From NCBI RefSeq assembly GCF_019297835.1, contig NZ_CP079203.1, positions 1,957,001 to 2,021,000 of the forward strand: a DNA stretch of 64,000 nt, given 5' to 3'. The translations under genes and the position numbers were made by a program. Positions 1 to 9,360 of the stretch are shown one piece after another. The stretch comes from Sphingomonas sanguinis (lineage in GTDB: Bacteria; Pseudomonadota; Alphaproteobacteria; Sphingomonadales; Sphingomonadaceae). Under the pieces are notes generated by a model. It was not told the origin of the DNA. It ran no database searches and saw only the letters and a list, made by a program, of their open reading frames with translations. Within the stretch, counting starts at the first letter, position 1. Each line of letters starts with the position of its first letter.

Positions 1-659
1 ATTTCGTGGTGTTCGGCACCGCGATCGGCTCGGCGATGAACCAGGTTTCGGGCGTGCCCTACGGCGCATTCATCGTGCCGGGCCTCATGCTGCTGTCGAT
101 CTTTTCGGAGAGCATCCTGAACGCGAGCCTGGGCATCTACATGCCGAAGTTCACGGGGACGATGTACGAAATCCTCTCCGCCCCCTTGTCACCCATCGAG
201 ACGGTGCTGGGCTATGTCGGCGCGGCGGCCAGCAAGTCGATGGTGATCGGCCTCGTCATCCTCGCCACCGCCCATCTGTTCGTCGACCTGACGATCCTGC
301 ACCCGGTCGCGATGCTCTTCTACCTGCTCTTGGTCGCGGTGACCTTCTCGCTGTTCGGCTTTGCCATCGGCATCTGGGCGCGCGGGTTCGAGCAGTTGCA
401 GGTCATCCCGCTGCTGATCGTCACGCCGCTGACCTTCCTGGGCGGCGCCTTCTACTCGGTGACGATCCTGCCCGAGCCGTGGCGGACGGTGACGTTGTTC
501 AACCCGGTCGTGTATCTCATCAACGGCTTCCGCTGGACCTTTTTCGGCACCTCGGACGTGACGCCGGGGGTCAGTCTGGGGGTGACGGCGCTGTTCCTGC
601 TGGCGTGCCTGGCGTGGATCGGCTGGATCTTCCGCACCGGCTGGCGGCTGAAGAATTAA
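1..659 (+). CDS. ABC-2 type transporter permease, 5' end missing
   Basis: The reading frame is open at the left edge, so only the C-terminal part (about 219 codons) is present. It is a polytopic inner-membrane protein with five to six hydrophobic segments and fits the YadH/NodJ class of ABC-2 permeases. Supporting signs are the conserved loop around FLGGAFYSV, followed by [20 protein letters not shown], typical of this class just before the last membrane helix. Such permeases pair with a cytoplasmic ATPase, usually encoded just upstream and here outside the window, to export a drug, lipid or polysaccharide. The substrate cannot be told from the sequence. The gene ends in TAA and is followed by an inverted-repeat element. 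Confidence 0.85.
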   Translation, partial: FVVFGTAIGSAMNQVSGVPYGAFIVPGLMLLSIFSESILNASLGIYMPKFTGTMYEILSAPLSPIETVLGYVGAAASKSMVIGLVILATAHLFVDLTILHPVAMLFYLLLVAVTFSLFGFAIGIWARGFEQLQVIPLLIVTPLTFLGGAFYSVTILPEPWRTVTLFNPVVYLINGFRWTFFGTSDVTPGVSLGVTALFLLACLAWIGWIFRTGWRLKN

Positions 660-674
660 GCGGCCCAAAATCTA

Positions 675-807
675 CCTGTTCCCCGGCGAAGGCCGGGGCC
701 CAGGTGCAGTGAGCTATCGAGGATGTCTGGCTTTTGCCTCCCCCTCGCCGTTCCGACGCACCATGAACTTTGCCGCAACTGGGCCCCGGCCTTCGCCGGG
801 GAACAGG
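675..807. repeat. Intergenic inverted-repeat element (28-bp arms)
   Basis: Positions 675-702 and 780-807 are perfect reverse complements of each other, and each arm contains its own small GC-rich palindrome. The element lies between two convergent genes, so it may act as a bidirectional terminator in RNA. It looks like one copy of a dispersed sphingomonad repeat. Confidence 0.8.
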
Positions 808-1533
808 TCACTTTCTGAGCACCCCGCCCAGCACCGGCGTCACCACCAACCCGTTCAGGTCCACCAGCACATGGACCAGCATTACCACCCACAGGCTGCC
901 GGTCATCAAGTAAAGACCGGTCATCACCGCCCCCAGCGCGGTGGTGGCGACCACGCCGACCCAGCCCTGATAACGGTGCATCGCCCCGAACAGGATCAGC
1001 GAGGCGAGAAAGCCGATCCCCGCCTGCCCCGTCGCCATCGCGACCAGCAGCGGCAGATAGAGGCGGAAGAACGCCTCCTCCGTCACCCCCGCCATGATGC
1101 TGAGCGCGGCGGCATATTTCACCTCACGCCGCTCTCGCGGCAGCAGCGCGGAAATATTGCCCAGCGGCTTGCGCTTGCGCAGGCGCGCCAGCACGGCCCC
1201 CACGGCCAATCCCCCGATCGCGCCGCCGAGCAGCATCCCCTGCATCGCCTCGCCGCTGTCGAAGATCGGCGGCATGGTTGCAGCGACAGGGGCGAACTCG
1301 CCGGGCATCACGACCAGCGCATCGCTCCGGCCGAGCAGCGCCAGCCCGACAAGAACCGGCAACAGGAACGCCAGCGCCGACCGCGCCAGCCACAATCGGA
1401 AGCGCATCCGCCGCGAATGGCTGTCGTTCAGCGCGCTGAACCGGCGATACTCGCCCAGATCGCCTTTCTGGAACCACCAGACGCCCGCCAAGGCGGCCAG
1501 CAGTAGGAGGGCGGCGGCTAGAGCAGAAGACAT
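808..1533 (-). CDS. CPBP family intramembrane metalloprotease
   Basis: A 241-residue membrane protein with about six hydrophobic segments. The CPBP (CaaX protease and bacteriocin-processing, Abi) signatures are present in order: an EE-x3-R motif (EEAFFR), then FGAMH with the metal-ligand histidine, then HVLVDLNG near the C-terminus. These residues form the membrane-embedded active site in this family, known from Rce1 and bacterial homologues. Bacterial members cleave or modify peptides in the membrane, and the substrate is rarely known. The gene stands alone, converging on the upstream permease across an inverted repeat. Confidence 0.85.
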   Translation of the reverse strand: MSSALAAALLLLAALAGVWWFQKGDLGEYRRFSALNDSHSRRMRFRLWLARSALAFLLPVLVGLALLGRSDALVVMPGEFAPVAATMPPIFDSGEAMQGMLLGGAIGGLAVGAVLARLRKRKPLGNISALLPRERREVKYAAALSIMAGVTEEAFFRLYLPLLVAMATGQAGIGFLASLILFGAMHRYQGWVGVVATTALGAVMTGLYLMTGSLWVVMLVHVLVDLNGLVVTPVLGGVLRK

Positions 1534-1576
1534 CAGGGTAATCCTTCCGTCACGGTCGATCCCTCCTCATCCGCCC

Positions 1577-1724
1577 CGTTCGCACTGGGCGAAGTCGAAG
1601 CGCACGCCCAATGTTCGCGGCTTGGCGATGCGTCATCCCTTGGCCTTCGACTTTGGCGCGGCGCGCCAAAGTTTATCCTGAGCGGCTGGCTTGCCAGCCA
1701 GCCGAAGGGCTCAGGCTGAACGGC
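1577..1724. repeat. Cluster of intergenic hairpins
   Basis: This 221-bp intergenic stretch holds no gene. It contains strong hairpins: arms 1650-1659 and 1663-1672 (10 bp, GGC loop) and 1684-1690 paired with 1693-1699. It also carries sequence related to the repeat at 20187-20277 (the GAAGTCGAAG and CAGGCTGAACGG blocks). It probably contains the terminator of glpX, which ends at 1755. Confidence 0.6.
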
Positions 1725-1754
1725 GGTTTCGGAAAAGACCGTAACATACGAAGA

Positions 1755-2729
1755 TCAAAGCCGATGCTGCCCCTTCACCCAGCGCACCGTACCCGATGAG
1801 GCGCGCATGACCACGCTTTCGGTCGTCATGACCTTGAGCCGGCGCTTCACCCCGGCCAGCAGCGAGCCGTCGGTCACGCCGGTCGCCGCGAAGATGCAGT
1901 CGCCCTGCGCCAGCTCGGTCAGGTCATATTGCTTGTCGAGATCGGTCACGCCCCATTTGTGCGCCCGCGCCCGCTCGGCATCGTTGCGGAACAGCAGCCG
2001 CCCCTTGAACTGCCCGCCGACGCAACGCAGCGCGGCGCAGGCCAGCACCCCCTCGGGTGCACCGCCCGAGCCCATATAGACGTCGATGGTCGTGTCCGGA
2101 TCGGTCGTCGCGATCACCCCCGCGACATCGCCGTCGCCGATCAGGACGACGCCGCAACCCAAACCGCGCAGTTCGGCGATCAACCCTTCATGACGCGGCC
2201 GGTCGAGCACGCAGACCACGATGTCCTTGGCCGCCACGCCCTTGGCCTCGGCGATGGCGCGGATATTGTCGCTGGGGCTGCGGTCCAGATCGATCACACC
2301 CGCCGGATAGCCGGGGCCGACCGCGATCTTGTCCATATAGACGTCGGGTGCGTTGAGCAGATGCCCCTTCTCCGCGATCGCCAGCACCGCCAGGCTGTTC
2401 GGCCCCGCCTTGGCGCAGATGGTTGTACCCTCCAGCGGATCGAGCGCGATGTCGATCTCGGGGCCGTTGCCGGTGCCGACCTTCTCGCCGATGAACAGCA
2501 TCGGGGCCTCGTCGCGTTCGCCCTCGCCGATGACGACGGTGCCGTCCATGTCGAGCTCGTTGAGCGCGGCGCGCATCGCCTCGACCGCCGCCGCGTCCGC
2601 CGCCTTCTCATCCCCGCGCCCGACCAGCGTCGAGGCCGCGATCGCCGCCGCCTCGGTCACGCGCACCATTTCGAGGACGAGGACACGGTCGAGAACCTGG
2701 CTGGCGCTCTGAAGATCGGTCTGGCTCAT
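1755..2729 (-). CDS. glpX: Class II fructose-1,6-bisphosphatase
   Basis: The 324-residue product hydrolyses fructose-1,6-bisphosphate to fructose-6-phosphate in gluconeogenesis and, in many alphaproteobacteria, may also use sedoheptulose bisphosphate. GlpX hallmarks are all visible: the metal-binding GEGERDEAPML segment, DPLEGTT, and the VYMGSGGAPEGV phosphate-binding loop. Length fits the family (about 320-335). The start ATG at 2729 is preceded by AGGAG and gives the usual N-terminus; the open frame running further upstream to 3563 is an artefact of GC-rich coding on the other strand. The gene is transcribed away from the osmoprotectant importer. A palindrome in its leader (2756-2768) could be an operator. 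Confidence 0.96.
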   Translation of the reverse strand: MSQTDLQSASQVLDRVLVLEMVRVTEAAAIAASTLVGRGDEKAADAAAVEAMRAALNELDMDGTVVIGEGERDEAPMLFIGEKVGTGNGPEIDIALDPLEGTTICAKAGPNSLAVLAIAEKGHLLNAPDVYMDKIAVGPGYPAGVIDLDRSPSDNIRAIAEAKGVAAKDIVVCVLDRPRHEGLIAELRGLGCGVVLIGDGDVAGVIATTDPDTTIDVYMGSGGAPEGVLACAALRCVGGQFKGRLLFRNDAERARAHKWGVTDLDKQYDLTELAQGDCIFAATGVTDGSLLAGVKRRLKVMTTESVVMRASSGTVRWVKGQHRL

Positions 2730-2755
2730 AAACTCTCCTGCCACTGACGTGCGGC

Positions 2756-2768
2756 CATGTTGAACATG
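2756..2768. promoter_or_regulatory. Perfect palindrome in the glpX leader
   Basis: The sequence CATGTT-G-AACATG is a perfect 6-bp inverted repeat with a one-base spacer, followed by TTTTACA. It lies 27 bp upstream of the glpX start codon, in an otherwise GC-rich leader. The position suits an operator or a promoter-proximal binding site. No regulator can be named. Confidence 0.35.
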
Positions 2769-2888
2769 TTTTACAGCGCCATATCGCGCGTGGCGGCACA
2801 GGCATAGCCTGAAAGCCGCGAAGGCGGTGCAGCGAAACGGCACGCCACCGCGTTTGACCCGTTCCCGCTTCCCTCCCAAGATGGCCCC

Positions 2889-3644
2889 ATGCCCAAACCG
2901 ATGATCGCGCTGGAGAATGTCAGCCGCCGCTACGGCACGATCGCGGCGGTCGACACTGTGTCGTTGACCGTCGAGCGGGGCGCCTTCGTCGCGCTCGTCG
3001 GCGCATCGGGATCGGGCAAGTCGACGCTCTTGCGCATGATCAACCGGCTGGAGCAGCCCGATACGGGCCGGGTCCTGATCGACGGACAGGATGTGACCGC
3101 CGAGCCCCCGCCCCTGCTCCGTCGCCGGATCGGCTATGTCTTTCAGCAACATGGCCTGTTCCCGCACATGACGGTCGCGGCCAATATCGCCATCGGTCTG
3201 CGTATCGCCGGGCGCGATGAGGGCAACCGGGTGGACGAACTGCTCGATCTCGTCGACCTGCCGCGCGACGTGGCGCAGCGTATGCCCGATGCGCTGTCGG
3301 GCGGCCAGCGCCAGCGCGTTGCCATCGCCCGCGCGTTGGCGACCGAACCCCCGATTCTGCTGCTCGACGAGGCACTGGGTGCGCTCGATCCGGTCACCCG
3401 CGATGCGGTGGCGGGGCGGCTGGTCGAACTGCACCAAAGGCTGGGGCTGACCACCATCCTCGTCACGCATGACATGGCCGAGGCATTGCTGACCGCCGCC
3501 CGCGTGCTGGTGATGAAGGCCGGCCGGATCGTCGCCGATGCCCCCCCTGCCCAACTGGTACATGGCGAAGGCGGCAGCACGGCGCAGGAATTGATGGCGG
3601 TCCCCCGGCGTCAGGCCGAACGGCTTGCGGCGCTCCGGGCATGA
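2889..3644 (+). CDS. Osmoprotectant (glycine betaine/choline-type) ABC transporter ATPase
   Basis: A 251-residue cytoplasmic ATPase of the OpuCA/ProV type, driving uptake of quaternary amines. Motifs in order: Walker A GASGSGKST (about residues 37-45), a Q-loop (FQQHGLFPHMT) typical of this subfamily, the signature LSGGQRQRVAIARAL, Walker B ILLLDEALGALDP, and the switch histidine in LVTHDM. The C-terminal CBS domains of OpuCA and ProV are missing, as in short OpuBA-like forms. It overlaps the next gene by 4 bp (ATGA), so the two are translationally coupled. The single downstream partner supplies both permease and binding protein. Confidence 0.92.
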   Translation: MPKPMIALENVSRRYGTIAAVDTVSLTVERGAFVALVGASGSGKSTLLRMINRLEQPDTGRVLIDGQDVTAEPPPLLRRRIGYVFQQHGLFPHMTVAANIAIGLRIAGRDEGNRVDELLDLVDLPRDVAQRMPDALSGGQRQRVAIARALATEPPILLLDEALGALDPVTRDAVAGRLVELHQRLGLTTILVTHDMAEALLTAARVLVMKAGRIVADAPPAQLVHGEGGSTAQELMAVPRRQAERLAALRA

Positions 3645-5182
3645 GCCCCTTTCTCGACGCCCTTGCCCGCGTCCCCCCGCTGCTGGCCCAGCATGTGCTG
3701 GTCAGCATGGCCGCGCTGCTGCTCGGAATCCTGATCGCGGTGCCGCTGGCCTTTGCCTGCGCGCGGCGGCCAGGGCTGTCGCGCGTGGCGCTGGGCTTCG
3801 CCAGCCTGGTGCAGACCGTCCCGGCGCTGGCCTTGCTGGCGCTGTTCTACCCTGTGCTGCTCAGCCTGTCGGGGCTGGTCGGCGGCGGGATACCGGCGCT
3901 CGGCTTCCTGCCGTCGCTGCTGGCGCTGACCCTCTATGCGCTGCTGCCGATCCTGCGCAACGGCGTGACGGGGCTGGTCGGCCTCGACCCGGCGGTGTTG
4001 CAGGCGGCAGATGCGGTCGGGATGACGCGAGGCCAAAAGCTGCGACTGGTCGAGGCGCCCTTGGTCGCACCGGTGCTGGCGGCGGGTATCCGCACGGCGG
4101 CGGTGTGGACGATCGGGGCTGCCACCCTGTCGACGACGGTGGGCCAGCCGAGCTTGGGCGACCTGATCTTTGCGGGCCTTCAGACTCAGGCCTGGGCGCT
4201 GGTGCTGGCGGGATGCTTTGCCGCCGCCGCGCTGGCGCTGGTCGTCGACGCGCTGATCGGGCTGATCGAGCGCGGGCTGGCGACACGGCGGCGCTGGATG
4301 TGGTTGGGCGGACTGGTTGCGCTGGCACTGGGGATCGCGCTGGCGACCCAGCCGCTCTGGCCGCGCGGTGGCGATGCACGGCGGCAGGTGGTGATCGGGG
4401 CGAAGAACTTTTCCGAGCAATATATCCTCGCCCGGCTGATCGGCGACCGGCTGACGCGCGCGGGCTATGATGTCAGCTATCGCGACGGGCTGGGCTCGAC
4501 CGTGGCGTTCGAGGCGACGGCGGGCGGGCGTGTGGACGTCTATGTCGATTATGCCGGGACCTTGTGGACGACCGCGATGCGTCGGCATGATTCCCCGCCC
4601 CGCGCGGCGATGCTGGGTGCGCTGAAGGACTGGGCGGCGACGCGTGATGTCGCGATGCTCGGGCCTCTGGGGTTCGAGAATGCCTATGCCTTTGCGATGA
4701 AGGCATCGCTGGCGCAGCGACTGGGGGTGCGGTCGCTCGCCGATCTGTCCGCCGCCGCGCCGCGATTGAAGCTGGGCAGCGACCTGGAGTTTCTCGACCG
4801 GCCTGAATGGGCGGCGGTGCGTGACGCCTATGGCCTGCGCTTCGCCAGCATGACGCCGTACAGCCCGACCTTCATGTACCGCGCGCTGGAGAGCGGGCGG
4901 GCGGATGTGATCTCCGCCTTTTCCTCCGATGGGCGGATCGCGGCGGACAAGCTGACAGTGCTGAGCGATCCTGGCCATGCTATCCCCGGTTATGACGCGG
5001 TGCTGCTGGTGGCGAAGAACCGGGCGGGGGACGCGAAGTTCGTGGACGCGCTGCGGCCGATGCTGAACCGAATTCCGGTCGAGGCGATGCGTGAGGCGAA
5101 CTACCGGGTGGACCGTGACGATGCGGCGAAGGAAAGCCCGGAGAGGGCGGCGCGGTGGTTGGCGAAACGCCTGGGATTATAA
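3641..5182 (+). CDS. Osmoprotectant ABC transporter: fused permease and substrate-binding protein
   Basis: A 513-residue fusion. Residues 1 to about 235 form a six-helix BPD-type permease with the EAA-like segment (AADAVGMTRGQKLRLVEAPL). After a last helix (about 225-240) comes an OpuAC/OpuBC-type binding domain starting at VVIGAKNFSEQYILARLIGD. It contains the family's GLGSTVAFEA, VDYAGT and ISAFSSDGRI segments, the last two contributing to the ligand pocket in OpuAC-type proteins. The binding domain would face the periplasm, tethered to the transmembrane part. Such EgtU/OpuBC-like fusions bind betaine, choline, carnitine or ergothioneine; the ligand cannot be fixed here. With the upstream ATPase it makes a complete importer. 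Confidence 0.9.
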   Translation: MSPFLDALARVPPLLAQHVLVSMAALLLGILIAVPLAFACARRPGLSRVALGFASLVQTVPALALLALFYPVLLSLSGLVGGGIPALGFLPSLLALTLYALLPILRNGVTGLVGLDPAVLQAADAVGMTRGQKLRLVEAPLVAPVLAAGIRTAAVWTIGAATLSTTVGQPSLGDLIFAGLQTQAWALVLAGCFAAAALALVVDALIGLIERGLATRRRWMWLGGLVALALGIALATQPLWPRGGDARRQVVIGAKNFSEQYILARLIGDRLTRAGYDVSYRDGLGSTVAFEATAGGRVDVYVDYAGTLWTTAMRRHDSPPRAAMLGALKDWAATRDVAMLGPLGFENAYAFAMKASLAQRLGVRSLADLSAAAPRLKLGSDLEFLDRPEWAAVRDAYGLRFASMTPYSPTFMYRALESGRADVISAFSSDGRIAADKLTVLSDPGHAIPGYDAVLLVAKNRAGDAKFVDALRPMLNRIPVEAMREANYRVDRDDAAKESPERAARWLAKRLGL

Positions 5183-5207
5183 GGAAAACCTCTCCCCACA
5201 CGGTAAG

Positions 5208-5308
5208 CCCCTCCCGTAAACGGGAGGGGTTTGGGGAGGGCAAGGAGTCTCACCGAGACCGTCGCCCGTGGCGTTCCCTCCCCCATCCCCTCCCGTTTAC
5301 GGGAGGGG
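5208..5308. repeat. Paired intergenic hairpins
   Basis: Two nearly identical 22-bp palindromes, at 5208-5229 and 5287-5308 (CCCCTCCCGTAAACGGGAGG and its mirror form), lie between the convergent importer gene and dapD. Each can fold into a GC-rich hairpin and together they could form one long stem. They probably serve as a bidirectional terminator and belong to a dispersed repeat family. Confidence 0.7.
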
Positions 5309-5338
5309 CGTGCAAAAGATCAGGCGTTCAGCGCCAAA

Positions 5339-6166
5339 TTAGTCGCGCAGCAGGTCGTTGATGCTGGTCTTCGAGCGGGTCTGCGCGTCCACGCGCTTGA
5401 CGATCACCGCGCAATAGAGGCCCGGCTTGCCGTCCACCGACGGCGTCGTGCCGGGCACCACCACCGAGTAAGGCGGCACATGGCCACGGAAGACTTCGCC
5501 CGTCTCGCGGTCGATGATCTTGGTCGAGGCACCCAGATACACGCCCATCGACAGCACCGCGCCCTCGCCGACGCGAACGCCCTCGGCAACTTCGGCACGC
5601 GCCCCGATGAACGCGCCATCCTCGATGATGACGGGATCGGCCTGGAGCGGCTCCAGCACGCCGCCGATGCCCGCACCGCCCGACAGATGTACGTTCTTGC
5701 CGATCTGCGCGCAGCTGCCCACGGTCGCCCAGGTGTCGACCATCGTGCCCTCACCGACATAGGCGCCGATGTTGACGAAGCTCGGCATCAGGATCGCGCC
5801 CTTGGCGACATGGGCGCCGCGCCGCACGACCGATCCGGGCACCGCGCGGAACCCGGCGGCGCGGAAATCGGCTTCCGACCAGCCGCTGAACTTCGACGGC
5901 ACCTTGTCGAACCAGTAGCCCGCGCCCGGACCATTGTCGATCAGGACATTGTCGTTCAGGCGGAACGACAACAGGACCGCCTTTTTCAGCCACTGGTTGA
6001 CGGTCCAGCCGCCATGGCCGTCCGGTTCGGCCACGCGCGCTTCACCGCTGTCGAGCAGCGCCAGCGCGCGGTCGACGGCGATGCGCGACTCGCCTTGCGT
6101 CGCGAAGTTCAGCTCGGCCCGGTTTTCCCAGGCGGCGTCGATGGTGGCGGCCAGTTCATGTGCCAT
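5339..6166 (-). CDS. dapD: 2,3,4,5-tetrahydropyridine-2,6-dicarboxylate N-succinyltransferase
   Basis: The 275-residue enzyme transfers succinyl from succinyl-CoA to tetrahydrodipicolinate in the succinylase branch of lysine/diaminopimelate biosynthesis. It is cytoplasmic and trimeric in the family. The C-terminal left-handed beta-helix is obvious from hexapeptide repeats ([20 protein letters not shown], then [20 protein letters not shown]), and the N-terminal domain carries the expected LNDN block. Length matches known DapD. The ATG at 6166 has a GGAGG about 7 bp upstream and lies 2 bp after the stop of the HAD gene, so the two form an operon. Confidence 0.97.
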   Translation of the reverse strand: MAHELAATIDAAWENRAELNFATQGESRIAVDRALALLDSGEARVAEPDGHGGWTVNQWLKKAVLLSFRLNDNVLIDNGPGAGYWFDKVPSKFSGWSEADFRAAGFRAVPGSVVRRGAHVAKGAILMPSFVNIGAYVGEGTMVDTWATVGSCAQIGKNVHLSGGAGIGGVLEPLQADPVIIEDGAFIGARAEVAEGVRVGEGAVLSMGVYLGASTKIIDRETGEVFRGHVPPYSVVVPGTTPSVDGKPGLYCAVIVKRVDAQTRSKTSINDLLRD

Positions 6167-6168
6167 CG

Positions 6169-6831
6169 TCAGTCCTCCAATATGCTCGTCAGCCACGGCG
6201 TCAGCGCGTGGACGGTATAGTCGATATGGTCGCGGGCGGCTTCGGGCCCCTGCTCGGAGCCGTTGTCGACCCACACGGTCGTCATCCCGATCGCCTTGGC
6301 AGGGACCAGATTGCGCGCCATGTCCTCGAAGAAGATCGCGCGGGTCGGATCGATGCCGAACGCCGCGCACAGCCCCGCATAGGCGGACGGCTGCGGCTTC
6401 GGCACCAGACCCATGGCGGTGATGTCGTGCACCGCCTCGAAATGGCTGCCCAGCCCCAGCCGGTCGAGGACCTTCAGCGCATAGGGCTTGTCGCCATTGG
6501 TGAAGACCAGCTTGCGCCCCGGCAGCTTCGCGAGCGCGGCGGCGAGCGGCGCGTCCTGCTCCAGCACGTCCATCTCGATATCGTGGACATAGGCCAGGAA
6601 GGCGGCGGGATCGACGTCGTGCTCGGCCATCAGCCCCGCCAGCGTCGTGCCGTGCGCGTGGAAATAGTCCTTTTGCACCCGGAACGCCTCGGCCGCATCC
6701 AGGCCCAGCAGGTCGCCGACGAACTGCGTCATGCGCCGGTCGATATGTGCGAACAGATTGGCGCTCGCTGGATACAGCGTGTTGTCCAGATCGAAGATCC
6801 AGGCGTCGATATGGGCGAGCGCAGGCAGCAT
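6169..6831 (-). CDS. HAD hydrolase, pyrimidine 5'-nucleotidase type
   Basis: A 220-residue cytoplasmic HAD-superfamily phosphatase. Motif I is DLDNTLYP (nucleophile and acid/base Asp), motif II is VFTNGD, motif III is the Lys in KPQPSAY, and motif IV is FFEDMARN. The DLDNTLYP form and the cap sequence match the SDT1/Phm8 pyrimidine 5'-nucleotidase group, which dephosphorylates UMP and CMP. It is the first gene of a two-gene operon with dapD. A housekeeping nucleotide-recycling role is likely, but the substrate is inferred from family only. Confidence 0.88.
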   Translation of the reverse strand: MLPALAHIDAWIFDLDNTLYPASANLFAHIDRRMTQFVGDLLGLDAAEAFRVQKDYFHAHGTTLAGLMAEHDVDPAAFLAYVHDIEMDVLEQDAPLAAALAKLPGRKLVFTNGDKPYALKVLDRLGLGSHFEAVHDITAMGLVPKPQPSAYAGLCAAFGIDPTRAIFFEDMARNLVPAKAIGMTTVWVDNGSEQGPEAARDHIDYTVHALTPWLTSILED

Positions 6832-6974
6832 GGCGGCAGCGTGTAGGCGTGAGGCCCCATGGCCGCAAGCCGCCCCGTGGTGCGTATCCCGCTCCCGTGC
6901 CCCGCCACCACTTAACGACGGCGCAAGAAAGTGCTGCTATCGCAGCGCCCCGGCTCGCCCTTATCAGGGAGCCG

Positions 6975-9311
6975 GTGTCGCGAGATGGGAAGAGGGGCTG
7001 GGGCTTGGCAAGAACGCGCGGGCGCGGTGCAGGGGGCATCGCGACAGTCTGTATCATGATGGCTGGCGCGAGCGCGATGCTGACGGGCTGTGGCGGCGCC
7101 GGGTCGGGTGTCCAATCCACCCCGCCGCCGCCGACACCCACGCCGACCCCGACGCCCAGCCCTACCCCGACGCCCACTCCGACGCCCACTCCGACGCCGA
7201 CGCCGACTCAGAATTATGACACGGCGGGATACCGCGCGACGGCAGGCGCGGTTTCGATGAACGCGCTGGCGGCGTATCAGCGCGGAGCGACGGGCGCGGG
7301 CATCGCGCTGGGCGTCATCGATTCGGGGGTGGACGAGCGAACCGGCGCCTTTACCGGACGGATTTCCACCGCCTCCACCGATGTCGCGGGCACACGGGGG
7401 ATCGGGGATCAGGACGGGCACGGCACCGCCGTCGCCTTCACCGCTCTGGGCGGGCGCAGCGGCAACCGGGCGCAGGGCGTCGCGTTCGATGCCACGCTGG
7501 TCGCCCTGCGCGCCGATCAGCCGGGCAGTTGCGGCGGCTCCAGCGAGAATGGCGGGCTGGGCGGCAATTGCAGCTTTTCCTCGGACGCGATCGCGCTGGG
7601 TCTGGACACCGCCCGCAACGCAGGCGCGCGGGTCGTCAACATCTCGCTCGGCTCCAACGACCAGCCGCCCAGCGCCCTGCTCGCCGCGATCGGGCGGGCG
7701 ACGGCGGCGGGCATGGTGATCGTGATCGCAGCGGGCAATGAGGGCGAATCCAATCCCACGCTGATGGCGCAGATCGCCAATAACAGCGCGGTCGCGCGCG
7801 GGCAGGTCATCATCGCCGGATCGGTGGGCGCGACCGGCGCCATCTCGTCGTTCAGCAACCGGGCGGGCCAGTCGGCCGCCCATTATCTGACCGCGCTGGG
7901 CGAGCGGGTGGAGGCACCCGATGCCAGCGGCACGCGGATGCTCTGGTCGGGCACGTCCTTTGCCGCGCCGCAGATCAGCGGTGCGGCCGCCCTGCTGGCG
8001 CAGGCCTTTCCCAACCTGACCGGTGCGCAGATTGCCGACCTGCTGCTGCGCACCGCGCGCGAGGCGGGGACGAGCGGCACCGACGATGTCTATGGCCGGG
8101 GGACGCTGGACCTGACCGCCGCCTTCCAGCCGGTCGGCGGCACCAGTGTCGCGGGCACCGGCGCGGCGGTGTCGATGGGAATCAACGCGCGGCTATCCCC
8201 GGCGATGGGCGATTCGCGGGCCGAAGGACTGAGCCTGGTCGCGCTGGACGGCTATGCCCGCGCCTATCACATCGATGTGTCGGGCACGGTGGCGCAGGCC
8301 GCGCCCCGCCCGATGCTGGCACCGTCGCTGCTCGGCCGGATCGAGGGCGCGGTGGTCAGCGACGGCACCCGCACCGTCGCCCTGACCCGCGCGATCACCA
8401 TGCCCGGCGAGGCCCGGCTGCGTGCCATCGTCCCCGCCGACGCGCCGAACGCGGCGCAGCGCATCGTCGCGGGCAGCGTCACCCAGATACTCAGCCCCGA
8501 CACCGCGATCGGATTCGGCTTTGCCAGCGGCGGCGAGACGATGGTCGCCGGCTGGACCGGCCAGTCCGGCCCCGCCTATCTGCTAACCGACCCCGGCGCG
8601 GGCATGGACCGTGCGCCGCGCGCCGCCGCCGCGCTGCATCATGGCATGGGCCGGGTGGGCGTCAGCGTCACGGCGGAGACGGGGCGCTTCGCTGCGCCGA
8701 TGCCGGGCATGGCCGCGCCCGATTACGACCAGATGGCAGTGACGTTCGATCGCCGGATCGGGCCGGTCGCGGCGACCTTGGGGCTTACCCGGCTGGACGA
8801 GCGGTCGACGGTGCTGGGCGGCTGGTTCGGCGGTGCCTTGGGACAGGCGCGTGGCCTCAGCTGGTTCGCCGACAGCGCCGCGCGCTGGCAGGACGATGGC
8901 GGCTGGACGCTCGGCGCACGCTGGCGCAGCGGCTGGACCCGCGCGACCGGGGCGTTGGGCGGTGGAATGCTCACCAGCCGGGCCTGGTCGATCGAGGCGG
9001 GCAAGGTCGGGCTGCTCGGACAGGACCGGATCGACCTGCGCCTGTCGCGTCCGCTGCGGGTCGGCGGCGGCGGGCTGGACCTGCGGCTGCCCGGCCATTG
9101 GGACTATGCCAGCGGGCAGGTAGACGGCTGGACGACCAACCGCCTCTCACTCGCTCCGACGGGTCAGGAAATGCTGGTCGAGCTGCGCCACGGCATCCGG
9201 CTGGGCGGCGGCGAGTGGTCGACGCATCTGTTCTGGCGGCGCGACCCCGGCAATATCGCGATGCTGCCGCCCGAGCGGGGCATGGCGGTGAAGTATGGCT
9301 TGACCTTCTGA
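6975..9311 (+). CDS. Subtilisin-like (S8) serine peptidase, secreted lipoprotein
   Basis: A 778-residue exported protease. The GTG at 6975 is chosen because it has a GGGAG 5 bp upstream and gives a basic N-region followed by a hydrophobic core ending in a lipobox (LTGC). A Pro/Thr linker covers residues 50-78. The S8 catalytic triad is visible: Asp116 (GVIDSGVD), His149 (DGHGTAV) and Ser328 (GTSFAAPQ), with the oxyanion region NISLGSN and AAGNEG between them. From about residue 390 the protein continues for nearly 400 residues, is rich in Gly and aromatic residues, and ends in Phe. This resembles an autotransporter-style barrel or surface domain, but I cannot confirm twelve strands. A lipid anchor together with a putative barrel is unusual. 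Confidence 0.87.
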   Translation: MSRDGKRGWGLARTRGRGAGGIATVCIMMAGASAMLTGCGGAGSGVQSTPPPPTPTPTPTPSPTPTPTPTPTPTPTPTQNYDTAGYRATAGAVSMNALAAYQRGATGAGIALGVIDSGVDERTGAFTGRISTASTDVAGTRGIGDQDGHGTAVAFTALGGRSGNRAQGVAFDATLVALRADQPGSCGGSSENGGLGGNCSFSSDAIALGLDTARNAGARVVNISLGSNDQPPSALLAAIGRATAAGMVIVIAAGNEGESNPTLMAQIANNSAVARGQVIIAGSVGATGAISSFSNRAGQSAAHYLTALGERVEAPDASGTRMLWSGTSFAAPQISGAAALLAQAFPNLTGAQIADLLLRTAREAGTSGTDDVYGRGTLDLTAAFQPVGGTSVAGTGAAVSMGINARLSPAMGDSRAEGLSLVALDGYARAYHIDVSGTVAQAAPRPMLAPSLLGRIEGAVVSDGTRTVALTRAITMPGEARLRAIVPADAPNAAQRIVAGSVTQILSPDTAIGFGFASGGETMVAGWTGQSGPAYLLTDPGAGMDRAPRAAAALHHGMGRVGVSVTAETGRFAAPMPGMAAPDYDQMAVTFDRRIGPVAATLGLTRLDERSTVLGGWFGGALGQARGLSWFADSAARWQDDGGWTLGARWRSGWTRATGALGGGMLTSRAWSIEAGKVGLLGQDRIDLRLSRPLRVGGGGLDLRLPGHWDYASGQVDGWTTNRLSLAPTGQEMLVELRHGIRLGGGEWSTHLFWRRDPGNIAMLPPERGMAVKYGLTF
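7122..7208 (+). repeat. In-frame Pro-Thr codon repeat
   Basis: A run of alternating proline and threonine codons (CCGACG and CCCACT type units) encodes the linker between the lipobox and the protease domain. Such tracts can vary in length by slippage and act as flexible or wall-spanning spacers. Confidence 0.85.
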
Positions 9312-9360
9312 TACCCGGTCTTGGCTGGCGGGGGCGGTGCACCGTCCCCATCTTGCTCTT

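Noticed and set aside
1755..3563. 602-residue frame spanning glpX and the region upstream
   Set aside because: The part before 2729 is antisense to the ABC ATPase gene and has no protein-like character; glpX begins at 2729 with an RBS.
7122..7208. Tandem repeat as a CRISPR-like array
   Set aside because: The repeat is in frame, encodes a Pro/Thr linker and lacks spacers.
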